Numbered from the stretch's first letter, positions 33,459 to 45,959 are shown. The stretch is DNA of 64,000 nucleotides from Chrysemys picta bellii (GCF_011386835.1 NC_088791.1:53649498-53713497), one strand, 5' to 3'. Translations and numbers: made by a program. The notes: generated from the sequence alone by a model not told the origin.

Positions 33459-34171
33459 AAACTATTTACTATTTTAATTGGAACTAGAGACTCTGCAGGA
33501 GTTTATTGGTGCCTTTTCTATTGCAAGCCTCAACTGGGTGCTAACTTCCTCCAAATCAGAGCCAACACCTCCAGACTGGAGTTCCAGTCCCTACTCTACA
33601 AAGAAAGATTACCGAAATGAAAATTGGGTTACTGTGGTCATTAAAGAATCCATTTTGCACGATGACATATGGGAAGCCCAATACAATAAAAAGGAATTTG
33701 AGATGAAAGAAAGATACATTTCACAAAGGCACTATACCTGCATACTCAAATTTTTAATAAAGTATTTGGGAAAATATTTCCTTTAATCACATTTCTTTGT
33801 ATTTGTGCAGTCATCTCCAGTTATCTGGTTTGGGGTAATTTTAACTTTAGCTGAATGGAACACTTGATTTAGGACGTGAGGACTGAGAATTATACAAAAA
33901 TAGCTTTTAGCCTATGAATCATTTATCAGTGGGCTTTGCCAACAGAGGGTAGGGCACAGTCAAAGGAAGACAGGGGTCAGTCTCCTTGAAGAGATCATCT
34001 TAGAACTCACTATGAAAAGGTACCATCACACTTTGGCAGGGGTAGGATGAGTCATGGGATTGTTGGCTTAATTCTCCACCCCCCAGCCCAATAACAGAAA
34101 CAAAAGTTAAAAAAAAAAAAAAGTAAGCTCCCCTTCTGATTTTGTGCAGCACCTAGCACACTTCAGTGATA
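33459..34171. other. Intergenic stretch, nothing firm
   Basis: Non-coding. A phrase at 33493-33512 (gactctgcaggagtttattg) is echoed directly near 37732-37755. A phrase at 33575-33597 is echoed in inverted form near 37773-37798. Together they suggest remnants of one old repeat on both sides of the CR1 region. Confidence 0.4.
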
Positions 34172-34229
34172 CCAGAAACAAATGACCTCTTGAGGTCCCT
34201 TCCAACCCTGATATTCTATGATTCTATGA
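34172..34229 (+). mobile_element. CR1 3' tail fragment
   Basis: aatgacctcttgaggtccct, then tccaaccctgatattctatg and attctatga, is the conserved 3' terminus of sauropsid CR1 with its tandem attctatg-type end. The copy is severely 5' truncated. Confidence 0.8.
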
Positions 34230-34770
34230 AATAAGAATACTGCTATGAATGAATGTATCTGTCTAAGCATTTCAGGTGCACTGAGCACTATGGTATCTAG
34301 AAGCCAGGCATATAATTAAGAATCATATAACTGTTGTCCATAAGAGACAGTTGTCCTACTCCTTGGAACAGCTGTCATTACTGGCTTTTTGAGGAAGGTC
34401 TACACAAAGAAGTTGGTCTTGAAGACTTTCAGATGCCCACTTAGTCTGCTCTCTTCTCTTGTGGGGTTCCAGAGTTGAGGACCCTCTGCTGAAAACATCC
34501 TGCTCCCATTACTTCCCCCCTAGTGCTGTTAACCACACTATGCCATTTAGCAGAAATGTTTGGATAGACACTGTCAAAAGGCCAGATGCTCTGTGGCTGC
34601 CTAGTGGGTGGGATGATGCAAGATATATTCCACCCTTGCAGAGCCATCCTGCTTCCTTCCAGCTCCTCCAGGGATACTAGGAGGCAAAGATGAGTAAGGA
34701 AAAGGCAGGCCCAGGGCTTACCTCCTACACACCAGACAATAGAGCAGGGGACAGTAAGCTGCACTTCATG
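34230..34770. other. Intergenic stretch, nothing recognised
   Basis: Non-coding sequence between the CR1 tail and the SINE. Overlapping 73- and 119-codon frames show no domain. Confidence 0.4.
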
Positions 34771-34955
34771 GGGGGAGGGATAGCTCAGTGGTTTGCGCAT
34801 TGGCCTGCTAAACCCAGGGTTGTGAGTTCAATCAAAGTTGAGGGGGCCACTTAGGATCTGGGGCAAAAATCATACTTGGTCCTGCTAGTGAAGGCAGGGG
34901 GCTGGATTCAATGACCTTTCAGGGTCCCTTCCAGTTCTATGAGATAGGTATACCT
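34771..34955 (+). mobile_element. tRNA-derived SINE (turtle Cry-like)
   Basis: The head has a polymerase III A box (tagctcagtgg, 34780-34790) and B box (ggttgtgagttcaat). The body follows (ggggccacttaggatctggg, tcctgctagtgaaggcaggg) and then a 3' part, cctttcagggtcccttccag, that resembles the CR1 end, which fits mobilisation by CR1. A tattattatta tail follows. I recognise this as the cryptodiran turtle tRNA-Lys-related SINE, the best single clue to the organism. Confidence 0.85.
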
Positions 34956-35587
34956 CCATATATTATTATTATAAGGGTGCATGCCCAGGAGCTCCAAGAC
35001 ATATTCTGCCTTTAACTTTTTTTATAATCAGGTTTATTTTGGAACAAATTGATAAATTAAACAGTAATAAGTCATCAGGATCAGATGATATTGACTCAAG
35101 AGTTCTGAAGGAACTCAAATATGAAACTGCAGAACTACTAACTGTAGTAGATAACCTATTGCCTAAATCACCCTCTGTACCTGATGACTGACAGATAGCT
35201 AATGTAATGCTGATTTTTTTTAAAGGCTCCAGAAGTAATCCTGGCAATTGCAGGCTAGTAAGTTCAACTCCAGTACCAGGTAAATTGTTTGGCACTCTAG
35301 TAAAGAATAGAATTTCAAATACATAGATGAACAGGACATGTTGCTGAAGAGTCGACGCTGCTTTTGTAAAGGGAAATCATCCCTCATCAATCTATTAGAA
35401 TTCTTTAAGGGGGTCAAACAAACATGTGGACAAGAGTGATCCAGTAGATATAATGTACTTGGACATTCCGAAATTTTTTTCACAAGGTCCCTAACCAAAG
35501 GCTCATAAGCAAAGTAAGCAGTCATGGGAAAAGAGAGAAGGTCCTCTCATGGACCAGTAACTGGTTAAGAGATGCTTAGGAAACAAA

Positions 35588-36017
35588 AAGAAGAACAGGA
35601 GGACTTGTGGCACCTTAGAGACTAACAAATTTATTAGAGCATAAGCTTTCGTGGACTACAGCCCACTTCTTCGGATGCATATAGAATGGAACATATATTG
35701 AGGAGATATATATACACACATACAGAGAGCATAAACAGGTGGGAGTTGTCTTACCACCTCTGAGAGGCCAATTAATTAAGAGAAAAAAAACGTTTGAAGT
35801 GATAATCAAGCTAGCCCAGTACAGACAGTTTGATAAGAAGTGTGAGAATATATCTCCTCAATATATGTTCCATTCTATATGCATCCGAAGAAGTGGGCTG
35901 TAGTCCACGAAAGCTTATGCTCTAATAAATTTGTTAGTCTCTAAGGTGCCACAAGTCCTCCTGTTCTTCTTTTTGCGGATACAGACTAACACGGCTGCTA
36001 CTCTGAAACCTTTCATT
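35588..36017. mobile_element. Penelope-like insert with 120-bp inverted arms
   Basis: Flanked by an exact 10-bp duplication, aggaaacaaa (35578-35587 and 36018-36027), inside CR1. The left arm (about 35590-35712) is the reverse complement of the right arm (about 35850-35972). Arms carry tctctaaggtgccacaagtc, cacgaaagcttatgctcta and gaagaagtgggctgtag. The element ends ggctgctactctgaaacc. The central spacer is about 140 bp. The same 3' sequence follows the GIY-YIG frame at the window's right edge, which supports a Penelope origin. Confidence 0.78.
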
Positions 36018-36030
36018 AGGAAACAAAGGG

Positions 36031-36470
36031 TAGGGATAAATGGTCAGTTTTCACAGTGGAAAGAAGTTTTAAGGTGATGAATCACTCCTGTGCTAGGCTC
36101 CAGCCAATCCACAAATCAGGAACTGGTCTGTTGACTCTCAGGGCAGGTATATAAGCCTCACAGGTGGAACAGCAGCTGAGTCTTCTCAACATCACTTCAG
36201 GGCTTGGAACTCTCTCCTGCCTGATAATGGCAACAGATGCCTCAAGCCTTAGCATATTCCAGCCCTGCTCTTGTACCAGCCCTGTTCTTGGTCCTCCTGC
36301 AGCCCTGCTCTCACTCCGGTCTCGCTCCAACCCCACTCTGGACTCCTGCTTCCAGATCTGACCCCTGACTCCAACCATTAGGCCCAAATGCCACTGCTCT
36401 GATATCTAGTCCCAACTGGCACTGCTCCAACCACTAGGCCCGCCTATACCCATCACAGTTTCTGACAGAG
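36031..36470 (+). repeat. LTR-like insert in CR1
   Basis: CR1 similarity stops at about 36030 and resumes at aggtcagtagtgggg (36471). The insert contains a TATA-like gtatataagcc at about 36147 and a C-rich downstream part, as in a solo LTR. No clear target duplication was found. Confidence 0.45.
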
Positions 36471-37010
36471 GTCAGTAGTGGGGCCCTCCCAAGGATCTGT
36501 ACTGGGACCAGTTCTGTTCAACATATTCATAACTCATTTGGGAAAAGAGTAAACACTGAGATGGCAAAATTTGCAGATAATACAAAATTACTCAAGATAG
36601 TTAAGTTCAAAGCTGACTGTGAAGTTACAAAGGTATCTCACCAAACTGGATGTCTGGGCAACAAAATGGCAGATAAAATTCAATGTTGATAAATGCAACT
36701 TAATATACATTGGAAGGCATAAACCCAACTATACATACAAAAATTATGAGGTCTAAATTAGCTATTACTACTCAATAAAGATTTTTGAGTCATTGTGGAT
36801 AGTTCTCTCAAAATATCTGCTCAATGTGCAGGGACAGTCAAAAAAGTTAACAAAGTATTAGGAACAGCATAAGATAAAATATCAAACTATCACTAGCTAA
36901 ATCCATGGTACACCCACATCTTGAATACTGCATGTAGTTCTCATCTCCCATCTCAGAAAATATATTAGAATTAGAAAAAAGTACAGAGAAGGGCAACAAA
37001 AATTATTAGG

Positions 37011-37132
37011 TATCAGAGGGGTAGCCGTGTTAGTCTGAATCTGTAAAAAGCAACAGAGGGTCCTGTGGCACCTTTGAGACTAACAGACTTCTGTTAGTCT
37101 CAAAGGTGCCACAGGACCCTCTGTTGCTTTTT
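37011..37132. mobile_element. Penelope-like palindromic insert with 13-bp TSD
   Basis: An exact 13-bp duplication, aaaaattattagg, flanks it (36998-37010 and 37133-37145). After a short head (tagccgtgttagtctgaatc), two 44-bp arms at 37044-37087 and 37090-37133 are reverse complements with a 2-base loop. This is close to a perfect hairpin. It contains the family words caaaggtgccacagg and agactaaca. Confidence 0.85.
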
Positions 37133-37695
37133 AAAAATTATTAGGAGTATGGAACAGCTTCCATATGAGAAGAGATTAAAAAGACTAGGACTGTTCATCT
37201 TACAAAGAGAGACAACTAAGGGGAGATATGATAGAGGTCTATAAAATCATAAATGGTGTATAGAAAGTGAATAAGGAAACATTATTTACCCCTTCACATA
37301 ACACAAGACCCAGAGGTTACCCAACAAAACTGATCAGCAGCAGGTTTAAAAACAAACTTCTTCACACAACGCACAGTTAACCTGTGGAACTAGTTGCCAG
37401 AGGATATTGTGATGGCCAAAAGTATAACTGGGTTCAAAAAAGACTGAAGTTCATGAAGGATAGGTCCATCAATGGCTTTAACACAAGATGGTCAGGGATG
37501 CAACCCCCTGCTCTGGCTGTCCCTAAACCTCTGACTGCTAGAAGTTGAGATTGGACAACGGGGTATGTATCATACAATACATTTCCCTGTTCAGAGGGAA
37601 TGAACAGAAGCATCTGGTACCAGCCACTGAGAGAAGACTGGATACTGTGCTAGATGGACCATTGTTCTGCCCCAGTATGGCCGTTCTTGTGTTTA

Positions 37696-40169
37696 ATTAA
37701 GCTCTTTTCTGCTTCTTTTTATTTGTAACTGAAGACACTACAGGAGTTTATTGTTACTGTTTGTTTTACAGAGCAGGGACTGAAACTCCAGTCTGGGGGT
37801 GTTTGATTTTATTCTGGAGCATGTTCGTACGCTGTTGGGGCTTGTAAGAATCTGCTCCCTTAGGGAAAATGTTTTGTCTCTGAGGTGGCATATCTCCTCA
37901 CCGACCCATACCACAGCCTGTGCCTAGAAGGCACAATCGAGCTCTAAACTTGTTAGGCCTTAACACAATGGTCTTAAAAATTCAGACCTGGACCTTGCAT
38001 CAAATGGGGCAAATAATGCTGAAACTGTGTCATGGCCACTCATCTGTCTTTATTGCTTAGGAGCCAAGGTTCCGCATGTTGCACAGTTGTGGTTTGCACA
38101 TGGATTCACCTTCTTCCCCAAGTACAGTTGCAGTTATCTATCCTGGCGGTAACAAAAGTGAGGATGACAAGTAGCCAGGTCCACATTTGAGAGGGAGGAG
38201 CACTTTCCTGGTCAGCTGGAGGTGGGAGAAGGAATTTGTTACCACTTAATGTAAACAGAGCGTTAGATAGGAACTGAAACACACAAGCACCAGCTAGCCA
38301 CATAGGGGAGACGCAAAGGTGTGCAGCAATTGGGTAGGGGGTGTTTTGTTATTAGTCATACAGAAGTAATTCATCATACTATATAATTAGCCCTACATAC
38401 GGCATAAGATTTCTCTCTGTTAATTTTAACCCTTTTCTTTTAAAGGAAGCATGTGCACTTTCAGTTACCTAAAAACCAGCTTTGGGTTGTAGTCCTTCAA
38501 TACTGCCACCTGCTTCTCATCAGGAAATTCATGTCTGTTTATATTTTCAACGCAGGTTTTCAAGATTTCATAACCTTCTTTAGGATGACATTTTCCATAG
38601 AGAATCTGAATACAGCAGCATGAAGTTTTCCTACTCAACTTCCAAACCAGGTAAAAATGAATTTGGGAACTTTCGAGGGAACCTCGGCCAAGGTTCAAGA
38701 GAACACAAGTTTGCATTGAGTTTTTGGTAATGAGAATTCTAAGCCAAAATTCCATATATGAATACTGCTGAACTTTGTGAGTGTTCAAAATGCCTACCCG
38801 GAACCAAAATCCACCGGTAGCCCTAACAATATAATGGGGCAAACCAAACTTCTAGATCTGAGCATCACTGATCTTTTGGGTGTTCAAAATCCATCACTCG
38901 AGCTTGATGGAAACTCAATGGCTTAAAACTGAAATTAAAATCTTGCATTTGATCTCCATAAATTGAACTAGCTGAGTTTTGCTCAGCTCTAACTCTGCGC
39001 TTTAAAGCACAATTTTGCTTTTATAGTTTTTACAAATTAAACAGTCAGTTTGATTATAAGCCATTTAGACTTAAAATATATACCTCCACCACTGTCGTTA
39101 TGATGGCAAAGCAGATATTATCCTTAAGGCCAAATGCCATTTGCCAAATGCCACTCATGGAAGTGGTCCCTCCGAAGTCAATGAGAATAGTCATGGAGCA
39201 GTAAGGCAATCAGAATTTGGCCCCGTTTTAAGGGACAATTTGTGCACTAAAGAGCTTATCACATACCTGCTGAAATCAGTGGAAAGATTTCCAAGACCTC
39301 AACTTAAGACAAATGAAGACATTTTAAAGCAATTAGTCCATAATGGATCTAAAAGCTTTTTGTATCTGGGGAACAAAAAATCAAGAGGTGTGTGACTGAC
39401 AAACAATTGTCATGCATGCGCCATTGAACTTTTTTTCCCCCAAAGGACTTTTCACTGTGCATACCAATATGACATTTTAAAATGGTCTAAAAATGTATTT
39501 ACTGCATATAACACATAGTAATGGCTGCAACAGGTGTTTTCTGTGACCTAGGGACAGGAGAAATGACCATCAACTCAGTTGCCTTTTTTTAAAAGTACCA
39601 CTGAAGACACCACAGACCTTAACATACACCTTGAAATGTACCAAAAATCACAGACACACATGGTGGGAATTTCCTCCCTTTCACTTTTGACTGATGGCAC
39701 GGACCCTTTTCCAGCTACCTCCACAGGCCCAGCTCTCTCCCTGCTGCATCCCAGGCAGTGACCACAGTTGCTTTCCCTGGAGACTGTCCTTGCCTCAGTC
39801 TAGCCACCTCTCCCCACAGCTGTCAGCTGACTGTCCTCAGGATCTCAGCATCAGTGGAGGAGGGAAAGACTGCAGCTGGATGCTCACCATTGTGCCTTTC
39901 CAGTGCAGCACTATATAGAGAACAAAGGGAGTAGGTAGGAGCTGCCGCCTCACTGCTCCAGGTCCCCACTCTGCACAGACAGTACAAGTGGTGAAGCAGC
40001 CCAGCAGAAAGCAAATGCTGCAGCAGCCACTGTTGGTGGCAGCCTGAACTGCAGTCCAGCCTGTGCAACTCAGGCTGCCATGAGCACCAGCTAGCCACTG
40101 AAGCCAGAACTGTAGTGTCACTTCCAGCTCAGCCTGAAAGCCTCAGCTGACAGGGAACATCTTGGTTGC
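37696..40169. other. Intergenic stretch, nothing recognised
   Basis: No element ends or domains identified. Open frames near 38465-38842 (minus, 125 codons) and 39141-39395 lack any recognisable motif. Confidence 0.4.
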
Positions 40170-40290
40170 AGTGTTGTTGTAGCCACATTAGTCCCAGGAT
40201 ATTAGAGAGATGCGGTGAGGTAATATCTTTTATTGGACCAAATTCTGTTGGAGATAGAAACAGGCTTTCAAACAGCTCTTCTTCAGGGGA
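40170..40290 (-). mobile_element. Penelope-like 3' fragment (second subfamily)
   Basis: gttgtagccacattagtccc, then gaggtaatatcttttattgg and agctcttcttcaggg, matches the layout of the other Penelope-like tails in reverse: the 'gtagccgtgttagtc' end first, then 'attggacc'. It is 5' truncated. A short piece of the same subfamily lies at about 51095-51122. Confidence 0.55.
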
Positions 40291-40410
40291 CTTCTTCCAT
40301 GGTCACACATCCCATTTTTACACCAGGGAAGAATAAGGAAGTACTCTACTACCTTTCCCCTTGTCTTTCATTGCTTTTTTTGCTCTGAGTAACCATAGCT
40401 TTCTGTGGCT

Positions 40411-40669
40411 AGGTCTACACTACCCGCCTGAATCGGCGGGTAGAAATTGATCTCCCGGGGATCGAATTATCGCGTCTCGTCGGGACGCGACAATCAATCT
40501 CCGAATCGATGCTCTTACTCCACCAGCGGAGGTGGGAGAAAGCGCCATCGACGGGGAGCCGCGGAGGTCGATTTTGCCGCCGTCTTCACAGTGGGGTAAG
40601 TCGGCTCCGATAGGTCGAATTCAGCTAATCGACCCCCCCACCCTCCCCCCCGTAGTGAAGACCTGCCCT
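40411..40669. mobile_element. MITE with 'aggtctacactac' termini, CpG-rich interior
   Basis: The left end aggtctacactac is answered by gtagtgaagacctgccct on the right. The interior is strikingly CpG-rich (cgcgtctcgtcgggacgcga) and carries internal inverted words (gattgatctcc against ggtcgat). It shares its terminal core with the elements at 5772 and 15814. CpG retention suggests a fairly recent insertion. Confidence 0.7.
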
Positions 40670-41767
40670 GTGTTTGTACAGAGAGGGAAGGTTTTTTACT
40701 AATCCCCTCTCTTCTCAGTATAAAACTAACTTGAACACATAATGTAAAAAGTCACCATGAATGAATTTTTCACATAAAAATCTAGTAGGCATTTCTTGTT
40801 GCTGCAGTATGTTCTATTCTCTCCATGAAATCCCTTATGCTAAAGGATTTCATAACAGTTCCTTTAGTAATAAGCTCTTTTTCACAAATTTTAATGTGCT
40901 GTCTCCATCCAGTGGTGAAGTTATAAAATGCCTTCTGTTCTGTGGTTTCAATTTTTCAGCAGACAGTTGTATAAATATGAAATATTTCTCTGTGGATATC
41001 TTGTACTGATCCTAAACTTTAGCTATAGAATTGTAAATGAAATCACTGGTTGTTACTGGTACCTAAACATACAAATTCCATATATTATAATCGGTGTTAT
41101 TTTGCAGTATAGCAAGGAGTGGTAGCAACTACAATAATTACTATTGCATAAGCATTTCAATTCTAGCTTTCAACATCCCCATTTTCAATCCTTATAAATT
41201 TCATTATTCAACCTGACATTTTCCTGTCTTAGTGTCTGTCCCAAAAGGATTTCCCCTCCTTACAAATTGCACAAAAAGAGGGTTCACCTGTCTTGGAGTA
41301 CTGGGAGAGTTTAAAAAAAGTTCTCTTCCATTATGAAAAGATACATCAAGATTAAAAAAAAATGCCACATTGGCACCCAAATTGGTGGTGATTGAAAGCT
41401 GAAGTAGCCTTAGTGAGAATTACCTTGGTGTGTTCTGGTAAAAATGGTTTTTGATTTATTATTACTCTTTCTTTCTGGTAGTGCCCACAATGTGTGCAAA
41501 CCTTAGCAAGCACAAAAAATGGCAAATTCCTTGCCCATGGAATAATAGTGTGAGAAGCCTCTGAATTTCTCCCCCCACCACCACCACACACTTTTTAATA
41601 ATGTTTGGAGCAAAGCTAGGCTTCATTGCAAATACAACTGAGGCTAATTTAGCTTCATAGTCAAAAATGTAGTAAATCCAGACAATGAAGGTGTCAGGAT
41701 GCCGCAAGAGCTCCTCTCCTTCAGTGCACATCTTGTAAAGTGAGTGGTGACTCTGACAAAGACTCAT
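40670..41767. other. Intergenic stretch, nothing recognised
   Basis: AT-rich, non-coding. Confidence 0.4.
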
Positions 41768-41880
41768 CCTGTTGTAAAACTAGGCAAATATCTAAATGAG
41801 TTGATGTAGCCCCAGGAAGACCTCTGCATACCCTTCCCCCCTCACCCAGGTACACCTACCCCCGGGTGAGAAGCACTGGT
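41768..41880. repeat. Right-end fragment of the 5270-type hAT MITE
   Basis: gtaaaactaggcaaatatct, then gatgagttgatgtagccc-like and aagacctctgcataccc, parallels 5585-5680 and ends gagaagcactgg. Its left half is missing. Confidence 0.7.
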
Positions 41881-42825
41881 TTATTGCACATAGACTTTTC
41901 TTTTTAAAAAGTGCTCCCCGATTTTCTTGAACTATCATGTGCCTTTTCAGGTTTGCCCATGAGCTCATCCAATGCCCCATGATTTTCCAATTTCCCTCTC
42001 ACAGAGCTCTGCCTAGCCATCTCCATTGCTTAATTCTCTTCCTCTTCCAGAATCCTATGTTGAGGATTTTTAAGAAGCCTACACTTTCAGAATTCCATGG
42101 GCATAACTGTCATGATGTGCAGTTACAGCTGCAATAATTGCACATGTAAATTATGCAATGCAGCTCTGAAAGTTTGGGCCTCAAATATTCAATAAAGCAT
42201 TTCAATCTAGAATTTGCCATTTTATTCCCATGGAATGTCCTAATCTCACTGGATAAAGCTCATTAGCTAGCTGTTTCTGTTTTCAGCATAATTGGTGAGA
42301 TAGTCCAGTGTTGGAATTTAAAATATCATTATCTGGCTACTGAGTTAACACCTCAATGAAATGAACAGGGAAGTTCGCAGTTCACACCTTCCTAATGGTC
42401 ATGTCTCAATCTGTCTATATTGTCAAGCTTTTCAGATGTGAACTCAATCAGAAGGACTAGAAATAATTTTATTTTAAAATGAAAAGTAATCCCACAACAG
42501 ACCATACATTGGGAATTCCCATAGCACATATTTCTAGTGGTCCAAGGCATCTATAACTAGTCTCCTATGTAAGGAGATCAAGAGGATGGTCATCTGTTGT
42601 GTCTTTTGTTCTTGCCATAACATAATAGGAAGAAACAACCTGATTAACAGTGGTGTACAAATAATCATGTTCCATAGTTATATACATAACATGTAAGGCC
42701 TAGCTACATATGCACACTGCTGTTCTGGTAGGTTTCTGAACACAGAGCTACTACAGGGATCAGACTATTTACAAGGATACTACCCAGTTACTAAACACTA
42801 CATCACCCCATCTGAAACTAGGGAT
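41881..42825. other. Intergenic stretch, nothing recognised
   Basis: Non-coding AT-rich DNA up to the solo LTR. Confidence 0.4.
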
Positions 42826-42830
42826 ACTAT

Positions 42831-43976
42831 TGTGATGGGATCCCCGGGGTGCAGCCTGGGACTGTAGGACCACTGTGCCCCCTTAACTCTCTGCAACCTG
42901 GGCTGTCTGTCACAATGCTTTGCTAGTGACAAGCAGAAAACCCCTCCAGGTGCTGTTATCACTCAAACACAACCGCATGTGGTGCCCTACACTCAGCTAG
43001 ATTGCATGAATGCTCCCAGAGCCACTCATGAATTACACAGAAAAAGGCACTAGCCAAATCCCTCCCAGTCTCGTACCGCAGGAATATACCATCTTGCACT
43101 GTTCAAGATGAGCAGTGCAAGTTTATTAACTGGTTCACCACTTCATCGATGGAAAGTGGATATGCACCAGCCTTTGTAAACCTGAACATTTCAGGCAAAC
43201 TCACTGGTAAAGATAAATAGTAAAACAAGTTTATTGATTACAAAAAGATAGATTTTAAGTGATTATAAGTGATAGGCAAAAAGTCAGTGGCTACCAAAAG
43301 AAAAGAAAATACAAGCACACAGTCTAAACTCTCAACCCTATTAGACTGGGTAACATCTAGATTAAGCAGTTTCTCACCCCACTGGATATTGCAGTTCATA
43401 GTACACAGGTTTCACCCGTGAAACCTGGGCCAATACCCTCTGTTGGAGTCTTCAGTCTTCTGAGTGTCCTTGTTGCTTGCAGCATAGGTGAGGGGGAGGA
43501 GAAAAGGCCAACCATGAGACCACTGTGTTCTGTATTATACCCTTAGTCCATGTGCTTGGAGAACACAAGTCCAGGCATTTCTGGTGGGCATTGCTGAGTC
43601 ACAAGGTGAAGCAAGAGTGTCTCCTGTGAGTGAGTCATTGAATTGTAACTCCTCTGCTGGACAATGACTGGTGATGTCTGTTCAGCACCCACCCAAGGGC
43701 ATCGGGTGCCTCTTCCTTTGTCATTGTCTCTGGAGAGCTAGTATCTGGGCGCTTCCCAAACCCACAGAATATTTTAGTGAAAACCATACAACACAGTTCT
43801 TATCATTTTTACATGCATTAAATGATACACCTATTTAGATGGAACAATGGCTTTCAGCAGATTATAACCTTTCCCATGATACCTCACATTGCATGCTTTA
43901 TATGCAATATCACAATTATATGTAAATGAGGAATATGGGAGTAACAGGGTGCTCCCCCAAGGTATAGAATATCACA
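42831..43976. mobile_element. Solo LTR, 1146 bp, with exact 5-bp TSD
   Basis: Starts tgtgatggga and ends gaatatcaca. The 6-bp terminal inverted repeat tgtgat/atcaca begins TG and ends CA. The target duplication actat is exact at 42826-42830 and 43977-43981. Internal sequence was lost, presumably by LTR-LTR recombination. A 5-bp duplication fits an ERV-L-like or other class and differs from the 4-bp ERV at 52068. Confidence 0.82.
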
Positions 43977-43981
43977 ACTAT

Positions 43982-45225
43982 GAGTCACTGTAATAACTCT
44001 AGTGACTGGTGAACCAGTTTGCAAAATATATATATAGCAGCTGACCAAAAACCTAATCATAAGTCAAGCCAAACATTTTTTGAAGTTTGGAGATGTTCAG
44101 TTACATTTTTTTTTTGAAGTGTGCACTTGTTGCTTCTCACAAGGAGTAAAAACAGGACGTATAAAACATCTGGTGAGCGAGCCTGCTTATATGAGACTTT
44201 CTGACCCATTCTGCAGGCTCAGGAGATCTATTTCAAATTTTTGGGTGATCATTCAACCCAAATAAACTGAATCTTTTGCATGTCCCTTATCACTGACTAA
44301 AATGAGTTTGTGTTTAACTTTAGGGCATTCTACTCCAGCTTGTCCATTCCTATGCACTACTAAACCATTAATCCCAACCATGTGATCTTCCGCTGCATAC
44401 AGAAAGCATTTTTCTCTGATCCCCATATCCCCCGGAAGTTGGTGAAACTTGCAATGAAACTGAGAGTACAGACTAAAAAAAGATTGTATGTGAAAATGAA
44501 TAACATCAAGGACGCTGGTAATGTCACATCAAAATATTTATGAAACAAAAGTTTTCCAAAGATCCAGAAAGGAACAGCAACTAAGGAGCAGCTGACTTTT
44601 TAAATGTAAGTGCAAATGCCAGGGAGTTATATGTGTGTATGTTTCAGCTCTCGTAGCTCCTTACCCTACACAGTGTCTGCCTATTTCTCAATCCCCTCAA
44701 TCATAATGACAGCAGAATTTCATGAAAAATTCTAAAGCACTCAGCACCTTCATTGCAGATAAATTGTACAAAACCAAATATTGCAAGGATATGCTGCAGT
44801 ACTAAGGAGCCGGTGTAAACATTCAACTTTATTTCCTGGTTCAGTCACCTGATCTGGCTACAGTTGACAAAGATCATATTCCTATCACATGACAGTCAGT
44901 CTTCACTGCCTCTACAACTAGTTATGTTTTAAAGCAGGTTAAAAACAATTGAATCATAAAAATGAAAATGTTTGACATTTAGTGGATATTAAGAAGGGGC
45001 TTTTTTTCGCTAACATGTGGACTCATTGCTGGAACAAGTTGACATGCACATCGTCAATCGCATCTCCAGTGTGGCTATATGCTTCTTTGGTCAGGGAGCT
45101 GGAGTTAACAGGCTAGAAGAGGAGCATTTTAGCTCTCCACTGCTTTATCAAGCAGCAATAAGACAGAGCTATTTTGGAAATTGAGGAGGAAATGGAATTT
45201 GGGCAGATAGAAAGTTTTACTTTAA
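43982..45225. other. Intergenic stretch, nothing recognised
   Basis: Non-coding between two solo LTRs. Confidence 0.4.
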
Positions 45226-45230
45226 GGGTT

Positions 45231-45954
45231 TGTAACAGGGCACTTTACTCAGCACTGTGTGGCCTCCCTTTCAGGCAATTCTGGGGATTAGCTATACCTA
45301 CTTCAGCACTTGCTTTCTTCTCTTCCGCTGTTACTGCAACTCCATGAGCAGAAGTAGAGCCACGTGGCCACTTCGTGACTCAGCCCTCCATCCAGGTCAC
45401 TCTGTGATTACCCCTTCCAGGAAGAGAGGTCTTTCAAAGCCTGCCTGCACAAACAGCATCAGGCAGTCCTCACACCTGCTGCCCTGACTATGTCACTTCC
45501 ACAGTGTCTCAGGTAGTCTTCATTCGCTATCCCAAGCAACACCACTCTGCAGTGGATGGTTTGGGAACCCAGGCTCATCCTCTACCCTGGGTAATAGTCC
45601 AATTGTAGCAAGCCTGGTTTGGATCCTCAACAACCTTATTGCTCTGTTGCCTGCTTCTTTAAGCTTCTCTTTCACTAACTTTCCTAATGAGAGCCATCTC
45701 TCTTAGGCCTACTAGGTAAACCCTGCCTCGTATGTTCCTATCCCCCCGCCCCCCTCAGAGAGAGAGACTGCAAGCTTCCTCCCTGCCATCTCCTAGTCCC
45801 AGTCCTGGCTTTATAGAAGCCCTGCCTGTCCCCTCACAGATGAGCTTCCTTCTAATTATTGCCCTCCAGCCTAAATCCTACCTGTTGCATCTTAATTGGC
45901 TGATTCAGCCCACCTGGCCTAAATAAACTCAGTGGGGGAGCACACCCTATCACA
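45231..45954. mobile_element. Solo LTR, 724 bp, with exact 5-bp TSD
   Basis: Begins tgtaacaggg and ends accctatcaca. The gggtt target duplication is exact at 45226-45230 and 45955-45959. Orientation is ambiguous: aataaa lies about 30 bp from the right end on the plus strand, while the minus strand has tctataaagcc as a TATA-like box. Confidence 0.78.
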
Positions 45955-45959
45955 GGGTT

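Larger units (their letters stand above)
35028..37695 (+). pseudogene. CR1 LINE copy, RT region, interrupted
   Basis: The sequence follows a turtle CR1 from the RT domain to the 3' end. Features include tcatcaggatcagatgatat, ggatctgtactgggaccagt, a degenerate FADD box (ttgcagataatacaaaatt, reading FADN), and the 3' end ctagatggacc, then agtatggccgttcttgtgtt. Many stops and frame changes rule out function. It is split by a Penelope-type insert (35588-36017), an LTR-like insert (about 36031-36470) and a second Penelope-type insert (37011-37132). All three are therefore younger than the CR1. Confidence 0.85.

Noticed and set aside
34771..34850. A functional tRNA gene
   Set aside because: A and B boxes are present, but the cloverleaf is not and a SINE body follows, so it is a SINE head.
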